Assembly (NCBI GenBank): GCA_963924555.1
Contig: OZ004584.1
Span: forward strand, 3,161,001-3,225,000
Length of the DNA: 64,000 nucleotides
Direction of reading: 5' to 3'
From: Crambe crambe
Lineage: Eukaryota > Porifera > Demospongiae > Poecilosclerida > Crambeidae
Below, piece after piece: positions 33,425 through 45,074 of the stretch. Under the pieces are notes generated by a model, which saw only the letters and a list, made by a program, of their open reading frames with translations, was not told where the DNA came from and did not search any database. The position numbers and the translations under genes are program-made. Every line of letters starts with the position of its first letter. Within the stretch, counting starts at the first letter, position 1.

Positions 33425-33713
33425 AGCCGATTGTTGGAAAATGAAGAAGTCATCTGGTACTGGGTCACAATGAAATTTTGCAGTTTTCCACTGAAAGAAA
33501 TTACTGTTAATTTCGTCAGGAAAAACTTCCGTCATATTTGGAATCGTTATACTAATGAAAAAATTGAACGGATAAATCTTCACATATGCGCATTGAAGAC
33601 GAAATTTTTTCCCCCGCCCAGTTTTGTTGAAGCAAAGATGGACTATTTTGAGAGAGAGACTTACATCCATGGCTATCATGCTATTTGGGCTGCTGCTGTA
33701 GGAGTGTAGGCGA
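33425..33713 (+). pseudogene. Short transposon-associated protein fragment
   Basis: A 92-codon frame whose end, RETYIHGYHAIWAAAVGV, resembles a motif (GYH..W...VGE) seen in uncharacterised transposon-linked proteins of sponges and cnidarians. The rest is not recognised. It stops abruptly, so a fragment is likely. Confidence 0.35.
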
Positions 33714-33719
33714 GAACCA

Positions 33720-33869
33720 ACTAACCTCGTTAGACATCTTAATGCATCTCTTCAACTGCACAGCACTGTTAGCTTCTTTAGCCTTTGGTGGTATCAAAGC
33801 GGACAATGGTCCATCAGGATTGGGAAGATCCCTACCAGGTACGACTTTAAAGTATTTGAGAAGAGCCAT
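33720..33869 (-). pseudogene. Fragment of a transposon-linked N-terminus
   Basis: The minus strand starts MALLKYFKVVPGRDLPNPDG then PLSALIPPKAKEANSAVQ. This opening is common in large uncharacterised transposon-linked proteins of sponges and cnidarians. It ends within about 50 residues and lies head to head with the previous fragment. Confidence 0.4.
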
Positions 33870-34345
33870 GAGCAGCTTTTGGAGCAGTTCTCTTACAGCA
33901 GTCTCTAGCTAGCTCTCACAGGAAGCGATTGACGATCTACTGCGTGCATGTTGAGCAAAAATTCCGTGCAAAAATTTATGACAGTAAAAAATTATGACGA
34001 ATATAATTTCAACTCTTTATTTGAAATAGATGAATTTTTTCTCCTGACAAAATTAACCTGCCCTACGGTATTGTCTATTGTTTAAATTATTGTCACGTGG
34101 GTGGAGGAACTCTTTAATAGCTGGGTGTGGTGGGCTTTGAGTTGAGTCTCGTATTCGTCGTAGTCTTCACAAACGGGCTTGAGAGCACGAGGCTCTGTAG
34201 AGTTGGCGTCTGAACAACCGCACATCCCGCAAACCATGGCAGGAGTTTTCGTTTCGTTTCGTAACTCTAAGGGGTAGCTACGCTAGCTTAAACTCGAACT
34301 GCAGACCAACCAATGAAATCGTGTGCCTTGGGGATATATAACAAT

Positions 34346-34454
34346 TAGAACACGGTAGTCCTGGTGATTATGGCCAAATAAACAACCTTATCCTCGGGCT
34401 GTGCCCTCGGATTCGGTTGTTTATTGGCCATAATCACCAGACTACTGTGTTCTA
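34346..34454. mobile_element. 109-bp foldback hairpin
   Basis: The arms TAGAACACGGTAGTCCTGGT and ATAATCACCAGACTACTGTG pair; the turn is CTCGGGCTGTGCCCTCGG. Both this and 4591-4708 are followed by CTATTACATAAA-like sequence, suggesting one family. Confidence 0.65.
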
Positions 34455-34854
34455 ACTATTACATAAACACCAAAGGCCAAAAATAATATTGAAATACTAT
34501 GACAGTGCTATGCCCTGAGAGGCAGTAAAGATGCCCTATGCCCTGAAAGGCAGATATGTAGTGCCCTCCTCTGAGTAACTACTGGATATAGTGCCCTGCA
34601 AGTGACCACTCAGATTGCCTAGCTATTTTCTAATTGTCACTTGGTATGTCGGTTGCACTTGAAAAAAATAATAAAAAGAAAAAAAGAAATACTTGTAATC
34701 TAAATAAATAAATAAATGATCAAAGCGCGTTTCTTCCCTGAGTACCTCAGCGCTTCGTTGCCATCACGAATCTGTAAAGCAACTTCGTTCTTCTTCATGC
34801 TATTAACTTAGAGCACCTGACTCTACTTCGTTTTGGACTGCGCATCAGGTCAGA

Positions 34855-35203
34855 AATTGTACTACCATCTCCATGTTGACGATCTTTACCACACAATTTA
34901 AGAACATGTGCAAGCAGAGTTCTTCATCCTGTAGTAGTGGCAAGCCTTGATTGCAGACAGAGATGAGACTCTGCTAAGCAGCAGCATGTACAGGCATTAT
35001 GTGGTTCAGGTGAGTATCTAGTCAGCTTTAGGCCTACTATCGTACTACTGTCTCCATGTTGACGATCTTTACCATGGAATCTAAGAACACACGCAAGCAG
35101 AGTTCTTTAGCTTTCTCCTGTAGCGGCAAGCCTTAATTGCAGACAGAGATGACACTTGTCTATAGGCATTATGTGGTTCAGGTGAGTATCTAGTCAGCTT
35201 TGT
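34855..35203. repeat. Tandem duplication of about 175 bp
   Basis: Two direct copies, each with CCATGTTGACGATCTTTACC, a GTAG(T/C)GGCAAGCCTTGATTG-like block and CATTATGTGGTTCAGGTGAG. The shared GGTGAG could be a splice donor, but no frame supports an exon. Confidence 0.75.
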
Positions 35204-35439
35204 ATTAATAGCTGACAAAAAGCACAACACAATCAACTGCTTGTAATCAGGTTATGGCCTACAATCTGTGACTTGGGACAGTAGTGAGAGAGTAGAGTTG
35301 TGCTTCCTGACCTTTCACCTGTTAACTTGCTACAAAATAATATTTTTAATGATCAAAATAATTATTGCCTTGACAGCTTCTCTAATGTACATTGTAAATA
35401 TGAATAAGACTTATTTTCTACTTGGTATGTGGTCAACTC

Positions 35440-36010
35440 TTGAAAAAAAAAAAAGAGCACATACTAACCCATATAGGTTAGTCTGTACCTTCCTTAGCAG
35501 TTTCTATACAACATCAAAATTATGCTGCCTTCCTACATCACTGCCTCCCACAAGCTGCTTAAGTATTCTGCTTGGTTTATAGAAATCGCTATAGGTAAAA
35601 GTACAGACTAACCCTACTTTAGCATAATTTTTTTCCCTTCACTTGTTTTTTTACTTTTCATATGACCTATCAACTCACTCACTGTATTTTTTATTAATGA
35701 CCTTTTATACTTACTCATGTGGCCAATAGTTCACTGGGTACGGGTCGGCTGGCTTGCACACGTGATCGTTAAAATGGCTGACATAGTATCGCTTATAATG
35801 AAAAGTCGTTCGATATGACTGATTATTTTGGAGGAAAACTGTGTGGATAATGATGGTAAAAGCACAATGTGTGGTTATAACTCTACAAGATGATATGAAT
35901 TTGATTGTCATAAGTGAAAGGATCATGAGGTTCCAGCCATCAAATAAGATGAATCTGATGATGAACGAATCATAAAAATTTAGATGGCAGCTGGTACCAA
36001 TTATTGACAC
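35440..36010. repeat. Degraded foldback and spacer
   Basis: 35460-35640 is a shorter, worn relative of the foldback at 29630-29940. The following 350 bp match, inverted, part of 29380-29560 and 44900-45040. No gene seen. Confidence 0.5.
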
Positions 36011-36020
36011 TGTTCTGGAG

Positions 36021-36682
36021 TAGCCTCGTTCCCAGGCCTTCCTCTCTCACATACCGCACAGGAGGAAGAGAAGAAGAAAAAGAAGAAAAAGAAGCGAGAG
36101 GAAGGCCTGGTTCATCTTATCACGTGAGTGACGTCACAAACAGCATGATATTTAATGAGTGTGGGCGATATGCAAGCTAACCCATGACGTCAGAAAACAA
36201 GCGCCCACACGATCTCTTCCGCACTTTACCCTGGAAGGACTGAAGCGACTTAGATGGAGCAGACTTTAGACTTCTACACGAAATAGATAGCTGATTTAAG
36301 TACACAGTCTAGCATGCAATGTAGCTAGCTAGCTTTTTGGTTACGTAGCTAAATAGAAGTTAGCTCAATACTCTTGGGTCTACTCCTGATCTTCACCATC
36401 CTAGATGTCACAGACTGCTTCAGTAGGCCTAGGACAAACTGAAGCATTCAAACTTATGATCTCGAAGACGGTCTGATTTGTTTGATGGTCCTATCAGAAG
36501 GCGTAGGCATGGTCATGCTGCAGAGTAAAACATGCCCACGCGCAATTAAAGTCCTCTCTACTCTTGATGTCACTCACGTGATAAGATGGACCAGGCTTCC
36601 TCTCGCTTATTTTTCTTCTTCTTCTTCTTCTTCTCTTCCTCCTGTGCGGTACGTGAGAGAGGAAGGCCTGGGAACGAGGCTA
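36021..36682. mobile_element. TIR element with 9-bp target duplication (family A, member 3)
   Basis: Long inverted ends from TAGCCTCGTTCCCAGGCCTT, through a purine-rich (AAG)n arm and its pyrimidine complement, to AAGGCCTGGGAACGAGGCTA. An exact 9-bp duplication, GTTCTGGAG, flanks it at 36012-36020 and 36683-36691. The inner arms TTATCACGTGAGTGACGTCA also pair. No transposase. Confidence 0.85.
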
Positions 36683-36719
36683 GTTCTGGAGGAGCGCATT
36701 TTTTGCATTGTTTAGTTGA

Positions 36720-36830
36720 GCCTGTAGGAAGAATAGAAGTCTAGTTTGTATTGTTCTGATGAGAGAAGCCACGCCAATTCCAGACCAACCCTACATAGAG
36801 AGTGCTACCACACTCTCTGATACAAGTAGG
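36720..36830. repeat. Hairpin-capped repeat, inverted copy
   Basis: Reverse complement of 29087-29210, ending CCCTACATAGAGAGTGCTAC then CACACTCTCTGATA. Confidence 0.6.
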
Positions 36831-36959
36831 CAATACAAATATAACTTGAGCATATTGAGGAACTGGGGGAGTGGGGGTATGATGACAATAATTAGAAAAT
36901 CCCCACACCCAACACCATAATTATACACGCACACTCCACATCAAGTGCATGTGCTGTGT

Positions 36960-37796
36960 GTGCCCCTAGTCCTGCAACCACACCTATCTAAACATCCTGG
37001 ATCCAACCCTGATTCTTGCTGCTTCATCAGATACAAGGATATCATTCCCCTGTAAATTAGCTACATAAAAACTGCATACCTCCTCCATCACATTTCCTGT
37101 TCCTCTTAGAATGAGTCGATTCCGCGAGACTAAATACCAGTGTGCATCTGCTGAACTATGTATGGGTGGACCACTTCCACAACGTGATGCAGTGCTGTAG
37201 AATCTGGAATGCAATACAGAGGTTTTCAGGCAAAATTTGCCAATTAAATTTGTGCTCACTAAAATTAAGACCACTGCATTTGTATCACAGATTATTTTGG
37301 CTGATCTAGTGACATGTTATTTCCATCTCTACACACTCTCCTACCCAAGGATACGATTTAGGACCCTCCCATACCGTGGAGAAAATTCACTATCACGATG
37401 TATCTCTTACCATGGCCTTGCAGCCCCTATCTTAAGTCCACAGATCCCACAATCACATAGATGTCAAAATACACGCACTCTCTGCATGGCAGCAAGATAA
37501 TATTAAACCATTGTCAACTACATACATGGAAGTAGCAGCATCATGTGATGCTTTAGAGTGATTCTTCATTCAGAAAGGCACTTTAGGCAGGCACAGTCAC
37601 CAGACCAGTTTCACAGCTAGTAAATTTAGCCAGCTAGTTCATATCGATACCTTTTCCATAAAATCTTTCACGATTGAGGGCGACCCGCCATTATTAATTC
37701 TACCCAATTATCACGTGATATTTCGAGCATGCGCACACAGGTTGTACTTTGACCTTTCTAGAGCTCAATTAGTAATTGCTACCAACAAAATAGAAA
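36960..37796. repeat. Duplicated 3' flank of copy 4
   Basis: Counterpart of 6511-7295 and 19060-19935; contains the unoccupied site for family A member 2 at about 37000. No gene. Confidence 0.6.
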
Positions 37797-37831
37797 CTAT
37801 AGTTCTACGATGCTGTTGGGTCCATGCATCC
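37797..37831 (-). CDS. Copy 4: last exon, short tail
   Basis: Encodes MHGPNSIVEL then TAG after a TTTCACAG-like acceptor, as in the other copies. It belongs to a gene whose upstream large exons are broken. Confidence 0.5.
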
Positions 37832-37894
37832 CTGTGAAAATCATAACAACAACATAATAAGACATCATGTAGTTGTAAGCTAGGAAGAACTTAC

Positions 37895-37975
37895 AGAAGA
37901 AACTGAATACAGAGGAAATCAGTAGAGTCATCAGCATTAAGCATACACATTTTTTAAACCAATACCAGGACTTGT
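37895..37975 (-). CDS. Copy 4: membrane-segment exon
   Basis: 81 bases with intact borders, encoding KSWYWFKK then the hydrophobic run CVCLMLMTLLISSVFSFF. Its open state contrasts with the damage in the 5' exons of this copy. Confidence 0.55.
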
Positions 37976-38462
37976 CTGTGGATGAACAAAATCATAGTAT
38001 CTGATAGATTATCTGGTTTCATAACAAGAGTTCTTATTGGGCAAGACTGATCACCATGGAAGGGTGAAAATTTGGGATTGTTCCTGGTGCAGTCTGAGTT
38101 TTAGGAACCCAACAAAAGCACAAACATAAATATTGACTGCAGCTATAATCGTGTTAAATACTTCAATGAAAACAAGTCCTACGATTACTTGTTAATAATT
38201 ATGATGGGGAAGTCCCAAATTGATTTACTGCTGGGAATGAGAGTAGAGATAGTAATATTGAGAAGAAAGAAGTATCTAGTGGACATTCACGATGTGTGGT
38301 TACCTGATTGAGGTGCTAGGAGTACAGTGGGTGTGGCTAGAGGTAGAAGCCTCACTCATACTCAAAGACGTCTTGGGTCTCTTGGACATGCTGACAACAT
38401 CTATAGGAGATGACCACTAGATACACCATATAAAAGTCATCTTAATTCCTCACATTTCTTCA

Positions 38463-38855
38463 TTAGTATTTCACAGATGGCCTCAGCAGACTGAGTGTGG
38501 CTCTAAGGCCATGCATCTCCTTCCACCTCTTCAGTGCCTCTCGTCTATTAGTCAAACAGATCAGTGATTTACACTAGACTCTCAGTTAGAGGGGGAGATT
38601 TGTCCTCATGCAAGGGGAGGGACATTTAATGGTATCCTTGCAGTGCAGGTTCATTCTGGTACTTCTTCTTGATATCATTAATGTCAGTGGCAGTCAGTCC
38701 CAGAGGAACAGAGAGCTTCTCCTCCCAGTCCAGTGAGTGGTCCGCTATCTCATTCAGGTCCCTGTCCACTCCCCCATGGCCCCAGTCCAACTGCCGCTCC
38801 AAGTGGGGACGTGCATCCACTGGAAGACGTGAGAGGTAGGATTGGTAATCTGGTC
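38463..38855 (-). CDS. Copy 4: divergent death-domain cassette (two exons)
   Basis: This is not the death domain of copies 2 and 3. The exon starting at 38855 after CCACAG encodes RLPVDARPHLERQLDW, DLNEIADHSLDWEEKLSVPL and GLTATDINDIKKKYQNEP. A second exon at 38463-38544 encodes REALKRWKEMHG and ATLSLLRPSVKY then TAA. Together these follow the death-domain pattern (DWEEKL, LGLT..DI, LKRWKE). The donor expected near 38645 reads GGATACC, without GT, so splicing may be lost. A preceding small exon at about 38910-38960 has the same place and style as in copy 2. Confidence 0.6.
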
Positions 38856-39080
38856 CTGTGGCACATGTAGTTACAGTGTAGATGGAGGACAATGGGAGTC
38901 ACACTAACCTGAGGGGAGAACTGGGTCAGGTCCATTCACACCACTTCCATCTCCAGTCATGGGCTACAGTAGTACAATGAGAACTAAAGTCATGCACATT
39001 GCATATATTAAGGGACATTAAGACACTACTCTATATAATACACACCATACCATATGCACACTTCAGGGCAAGGTACTTAC

Positions 39081-41221
39081 CTTTCCAAACCAAACCAAAT
39101 GCTGACTTTGCATATAAACTGGATCAGGTTCTTCCAGATTTTTGAGGCAGTTCATTATGTAAGGAGAAGTCTCTCCACTGTCAACAACGCACAAGTGGTC
39201 TCTTCCAGGGTGAGAGGGACATTCAAAGGAGAGTTGGTAGTTCACAGAAAGGGCATAGTTCATACGAGAGGTAACTGTCTTCAGTGTACACTCGATGATC
39301 TCTTGGATGGCATGACACACCTCGTGTGTTGGGGTCTTGGTGATCGGTAGTTACTTGATGGATACCTCGTAGTACTTTGGTTGGGAGATGAGGGTGATGG
39401 TGTCACGATCAGCTCCAAATCTAAACTGCATTCGATTCTTCTTGATACCCTTTTCAATCAACTTGAGTGAGCTCTGCCCGACTAAGTTGACAATAGTGGC
39501 AGGAAAGACCCCAAGGGGTACAAAACCACATTCGTATCGAATCAAGAGAGAGGCAGGAAGGAGTTGGTTGGAAGCAATCTTTCGAAAGTCACTCAGTTCT
39601 TCACTGCTCACATTCTCAAGGATGCAGGACATCAGGTAGACCTTTGAACTCTGTGAAGGACTGAATTCAGACTGGACTATGGGAGCTATGATGTTGAGCA
39701 GCTTCACCAGTTGCTCCAGGGGTATAATCTTATTCTCCTGAATTACCAATAATACTTCTTCTTATATCTTCCAGGGAGAACTGTCCCGTTTTCCTAAACC
39801 TCTCAGAGGCAGACGCACCCATTCGATCAAACTTAAAAGCGTTGATGATCAGATTGGTCACGCTATCAAATACGATCTGAATATTACAAATGACTGTGTC
39901 TTTTAACTCGGGTAGGTTGGGGAAGTACATCAGGACTCCGGCATGGTGGTGGAGGAACCACAGAGCTGTCTTTGTATGCCAAGCCTCTCAGCAAGTTGCA
40001 GGCAACTCTGCAGACTGGCTATTCTCTTGTCTCTCTTTCGCAGGCAGAGACTCAGCATCAGCCATGCAGCTGGGATGCGAAGCTTCTTGAAGTGCTTCTG
40101 CAAACCTTTCTCCAAAAAGGTACGAACCTCTCTGATTTCATCTGCTCCCCCCGTCATGTTGTCTACAGGGAGTACCATCCTGCCTTCAGAGGAAAACTGG
40201 ACAAGATCGTCCCTGAAGAAATCGGTAGATCGAATCGTACGTTGTAATTTTTCATCGAATTTGTCGATTTCCTCCTCAGACACTTTATCTTTATGTGTCC
40301 CGATTATGTATGCAACAGATTTGGAAGAAGAAGCTAAAAATTCGTCTAATTTGGAATCAGAGGCCCCCTCATTACTCTCTTGTGAGCTGTACGATTTGAA
40401 GCAAGCAATACTGGATAAGGCTGAAAGAAGGACTTCTTCCACAGTATATGTGGATTCAACTGGCAATGTGGATTCACCTGATGGACTGAGGTAGGAGATA
40501 GTGTAACTCTTCTGGAGGTCATTGATCAACTTACAAAATAAAAGGTAAAGGCCAGGACTGATGGTGAATGCTGGGAGCATGTCCATCAACTCGGGTTGGC
40601 CACCTGCATCTTCCATGTTCAGTAGTGCTGCGTCCTTGAAGAGCTGCTTCATATGACTCCAATTTTTGGCATTCATGGCATCACGGAACAAGTTGGCCAT
40701 TTCCTCAACATCAGAAGGTAGAGGACTTCTGCCTCTTTCCATCAATGGAGGAGGGTCGGATAACTTTCTCTCAGAAGAAGGTGCCTCTGGTGACGTAAGA
40801 TTGGTGTTGGAAAGCTCAGTCATATGAGTAGAAGGTGTTTCATCATGAATGCTGGATCTATCACTCACACTTTCTTCATTGAAGGATGCTTTTTGTTGAA
40901 AAATCTGCTGATAGAAGTACTGCAGGAACATGTGTGCCTCGTCTGTGAGGTTTTTAGCCGCTAACCATTCTGTTTTTGTCACCATGGCTGTAGTGCTGGA
41001 GAGGTTTCTGATGATCACTCGTCCTGACTCAACTGCACCCGTACTAGGCTGCTCTGCTTCTCCAGCTGAAGCGATGTCTATGATCTCTCCAGTCAGGCGG
41101 CGACGAGTCGTTGTCTTTCCCAAACGAGGACCACCAACGAAAGCCATTTTGACAAAGAGAATTTCTATGGATTCTTGTGTAGCAAGGATTTGACGGTACG
41201 CATCCAAGTAGTCAGTTTTGC
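39081..41221 (-). pseudogene. Copy 4: Roc-like GTPase plus COR exon, broken
   Basis: The borders match the other copies, and the first 400 codons are open with P-loop GGPRLGKTTTRRRLTG, DAGGQPELMDMLPA (Ala for Thr in DTGG) and GTHKDK. The frame then shifts near 39965, where about 15 bases corresponding to TAADTK are lost. It shifts again near 39740, and a TAA at 39351 replaces the AGA arginine codon that follows SIK in the other copies. The encoded protein would end within the COR-like part. The GTPase half is closest to copy 3. Confidence 0.85.
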
Positions 41222-42008
41222 CTGATAGAATAAGAGAAATACATAGAGTTCAGTTTCTCAGTGTTAGAGTTGAATCATTTAATTTGCAGTGCAATTCTTT
41301 TAATGCACACCTGGCTGCTCACAAGTTAAGACGTTGTTAGATGGTCTCAAATTATTCCACCAACTGAATATTAACTTAGGAGGTTTGATCAACTACCATA
41401 TAGCACTTAATTTTCGAGGAGCATGGTTTTTACAGATTAATGAGTAGGGTGAAAGTTAAGCTCCGCAAAAAGTTGACCGGCCACATGCACATGGCACATG
41501 ATATCACTGTAACTCTAGACTGATTAAGTGAGAAATATTAGGTAGATGTCTAACCACTGTCATAACTGTTACTAAATCAAATGGAATTCTCTCATGCAAG
41601 GCAGCTCTTCTCTTCTTGGACTCCACTAGTCTCAGAACAAGGTTGATTCTCTTGCATAAGTGTCAGCAATTGATAGTGATGGTAGAGATACAAATAGCTA
41701 GATTTCTCTCCAGAAAGAAACTGTATACTGCACTGTTGCGAGGGGGTGTGGTTATTAGCAAATGTGTGTACATTCTTACCTGCAATGCAACCGCGAAAGT
41801 TATTTCTGCAAAAAATTTCATAAGGCTGATCTGCGAAAGTTGAGCTCCTCAAAATAAAAACGCCATACTCTATAATTATTATGGTGAGCACACAAAAAAG
41901 GGACATGTCAGTGTAGAATGTATTCCAACGGTTAATGGTGCATATATAGGTCTGAGAATTGGATGATACCTACACAATACTACACTTTTGTATGAAATCT
42001 CCACTCAC
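41222..42008. other. Intron of copy 4
   Basis: Corresponds to 25183-26266 in copy 3 but without the minisatellite and poly-C tract. Open frames here share nothing with the other copies and are not taken as coding. Confidence 0.5.
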
Positions 42009-42304
42009 CAGTGAGGTAGTCCTCAATCTGCACACTCAGTTCTTTCAACTCAAGTTTTTTCAATATACTGAACAATGACGTCCAGGTTGGAGGAAGACGA
42101 CTCTTTCCTGGAATTCCCATTGGCTTATCACAACTTCAACAGCTTGAGCAGGATCAGATACAAGTCGATGCTCCAAAGTGATCCCGGCAGCTTGTATCAG
42201 TTCAGTGTGCACCTTTGCCAGTGACATGACCACCGGGATTCCCACTCCATCCAGCATAGAGAGAGCACTCAAGCTGAATTGACTCTCAGGGTTGAATGGA
42301 GTCA
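42009..42304 (-). pseudogene. Copy 4: death-like domain exon, frameshifted
   Basis: The exon starts like the others (TPFNPESQFSLSALSMLDGV) but loses a base near 42112, where the others encode WESPGKS and this one reads WEFQERV. It then runs into a stop at about 42060. Borders are conserved. Confidence 0.8.
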
Positions 42305-42445
42305 CTGGGAATGGGATAAATTACAAAGCAGTTAAATTGGGACCTCCAGAGTATTTAAGAATTGTTGGGATGGACCATTTTAATCTAGTGATACTATTAC
42401 ATCATCATGACATCATCAATTATTTGGGCAGAATTCAGTAGTCAC

Positions 42446-43343
42446 CTTTCAATGATGCCTTGAACACCCTTTTACTGGTTCCAGATTCATTCAATCCCCC
42501 TAACACCACCAACTCTCCTGTGGGGAGGACAATAGTGGCAGTGCTATACAAATCTATAGGCAAATTCCCCACATGTAACCAGGAGAGGGTGTGGGGGGAG
42601 TAGGCACAGATCTTAGAGGAACAGACACCACTAAGAAATCCTCCAGTAGATATCAGCTGATTTACAAATGATGAAGGAGAGGAATATTCGAGATGAATCT
42701 GTAACTCACTCCACAAACCACTGGAGTGTGACATTTCTTGAGTATAGTCTTCATTAAGGAGCGACTCCAACTTGCAGAGAAATACTGAGGGACCCTGCTG
42801 AAAGCCACCCATCAAATACAGTCTTCCTTTATGGATGCTAACTAGTCGTTCTGAAGCATCAGCATTGAACACTGGAAGTCCTGAATGTTTGGTGGTATCA
42901 GGTGGTGAAGCAAGGATAGGGTCTTTAGTGAATGTAGTGGAGATACTCAAAGACAGTGAGTGGTCGTCTGTTCAACCTCTACCTAAAGCATGCAGTAGTT
43001 TGAAATCCACTCTTGGTGGCAGTGATGGTTGCCAGTTCGTTTCTCCTTTAAGTGTCCATAGTTTATTTGTAGGCATATTAGTATCAGGTTCCTTTCCACC
43101 AACAAGCACCACCTGAGAGTGGTAGGTGGTCAGGCCATAATAATAAGTGGGTGTGGTCACTTGTGACCACGAGTTCAAATCAGTGGAGGAGATAAACAGT
43201 GAGGTATTACTTCCCAGTGGTGAGTTCCCTCCTCCTAAATATATCTTGTCCTGCAGTAGTACACATCGGGAATCTTGCATACCCACTGGTAGTGGAGTGC
43301 ACTCTGCCCAGTCAAGTGAGGTTAGGGGGTGGAGGATGTCAAC
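42446..43343 (-). pseudogene. Copy 4: Kelch exon with internal inversion
   Basis: The outer parts read as Kelch blades on the minus strand (QDKIYLGG, QVVLVGG; then RLYLMGG, LISTGG, LVVLGG). The middle segment, about 42835-43014, is flipped: the plus strand there reads SALNTGSPECLVVSGG and VNVVEILKDSEWSSVQPLPK. That is the part missing between WQPSLPP and HKGRLYLMGG on the minus strand. The flip removes blade 3 to 4 and introduces a stop, so the exon cannot give a normal propeller. Confidence 0.85.
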
Positions 43344-43479
43344 CTGTAGACGTATAGTAGAGAATAGTTACCTTCCACACATGCACACGCTATAACCTTG
43401 CTCCCTTGCCTACACATGCCATGGGTGTTCTTGAGTGCTAGCATTGATTGAGTTTTTTGCGGATCATTGCATGATCAAG

Positions 43480-44035
43480 AAATAATGCTACACACAGTTC
43501 TAATGTAACATTTTAATATGTCGTTGATAAAAGAATAATGGGTCTAAAAACAAATCTGATGCTATAGCAACCCACATGTTGACATTAATGCATAAATCAA
43601 CTAGCCTCAACACTTTCAAAAGACCCCCAAAAACACAAAAAACCCCCCAAAAAATCACTCCTTCCAGCAGGATCAAAAAACGAAGCATTGAAAGTCCTAT
43701 CCGTCAATAATATTGTTGCCAAGATAATAACTATAAAATCACTGTCACTAAGATAGATCACACAAACCTCAAAGAACTCACCCCTATCGTCCCCCTCACA
43801 CAAAAATATCCCCAAACCTATCGCTAACTCTGCCACTGCTATCGTCAATACCATTAAAGGAAATACCTGTCCCATCACATCCCTCATCAACACTGACCAT
43901 CCAAACCACCGCCAACTACATCAATCTACAGAAATCACCATTATATTAAACTCCTCCTATTTAATACCACCCCCAATACCCCCACTACTTATGATGACAC
44001 CCCCATTAAAAACCCCATACCATCCAATCTAAAAC
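43480..44035. pseudogene. Mitochondrial-like tract B (nuclear copy of mtDNA)
   Basis: An AC-rich tract related to tract A. On the minus strand it reads GQVFPLMVLTIAVAELAIGL (ND4L end) and, separately, LLTDRTFNASFFDPAGRSDF (COX1). The first 130 bp match 15868-16040, with the same upstream lead (CCTTGCTCCCTTGCCTA). Tracts A and B therefore share an origin but kept different pieces. Confidence 0.75.
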
Positions 44036-44039
44036 TTTA

Positions 44040-44470
44040 AATTGAATTGAATTGTACTTTGACCTTTTTAGGGCGGTAGTATAGTGCAGGCAATTGCAAT
44101 TGCTACCAACACAATAGTTCACTTTTACGATTGAAGTCTTTCTCTGCATTGCTGTTGGGTCCCTGCATAACAACAACATAACGATACATCACGTAGTTGT
44201 TAAGTTAGAAGAACTTACACCGAACATGGAGAAAATCAGTAGAGTCATCAGCATTAATTTTAGCATACACACCAATAGCTACCAGGACTTGTCTGTGGGT
44301 GAACAAAATCTGATTGATTATCTGGTTTCATAACAAGAATTCTTATTGAGACCAAAGGGGCAAGACTGTGATCACCATCCCAATGATGTGTTTTAATGAC
44401 CATAGGAACCCAACACAACCACAAACATAAATATCGACTGCAGCTATAATTGCACTCCAGAGGCGGCTCC
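44040..44470 (-). pseudogene. Copy 5 remnant: tail and membrane exons
   Basis: Matches the 3' ends of copies 2-4: the block with CTACCAACACAATAGTTCAC, a damaged tail exon, and at 44215-44290 a membrane exon reading CTGATGACTCTACTGATTTT on the coding strand, with extra bases and no conserved donor. No upstream exons of a fifth gene follow; unrelated repeats take over at 44470. It marks the right end of the array. Confidence 0.65.
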
Positions 44471-44741
44471 GGCATAATTTAAGTGGTCAGGCCAGTGGTG
44501 TGTTGCCTAACCACACCTCTATAATAATCCCTACCAATTAGAATAATATAGATATCAGAGCACTCTCTATGTACGGAATGGGTGTGGCTTCTCTCATTAG
44601 AACAATATGAACTGGACTCTTCTATTCTTGTTATAGGCTCAACTAAACTTCTTACATCTGAAAAATAATGCAGAAGATGATGATACGTCCGCTCAAATTC
44701 CAGCGTCAACAATCGGCACCAGCCCCCGTCTGAATCTAATG

Positions 44742-44887
44742 CAGTGGCAGAGATACTGGGGGGGGGGGCTCTAGCCCCCCCACTTTTTGACAGTTCATAA
44801 TTGAGTATTATTAGTACATTGTGGTATGTGCCACCAGCCCCCCCCCCCCCCCCCCCCCCCACTTTTGTTGTGGTGTTTCTGCCCCTG
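44742..44887. mobile_element. hAT-like short element with poly-G and poly-C tracts
   Basis: Ends CAGTGGCAGA and TTTCTGCCCCTG, with 5-bp flanks TAATG at 44737-44741 and 44888-44892. Contains a G run near 44760 and a C run at about 44839-44861. No protein. Confidence 0.55.
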
Positions 44888-45074
44888 TAATGATTTGTTC
44901 ATCATCATCATCATCTTGAACTTCTTTGACGGCTGTAACTCCATGATCATACGACATCAAATTCATATCAATTTGTGCAGTTATAATGCTTTTACCATCG
45001 TTATTCACACAGTTTTCAATGAACGACTTTACATTACAAACGATTTATTATTATGATGTAATAGATGTAAAAGT

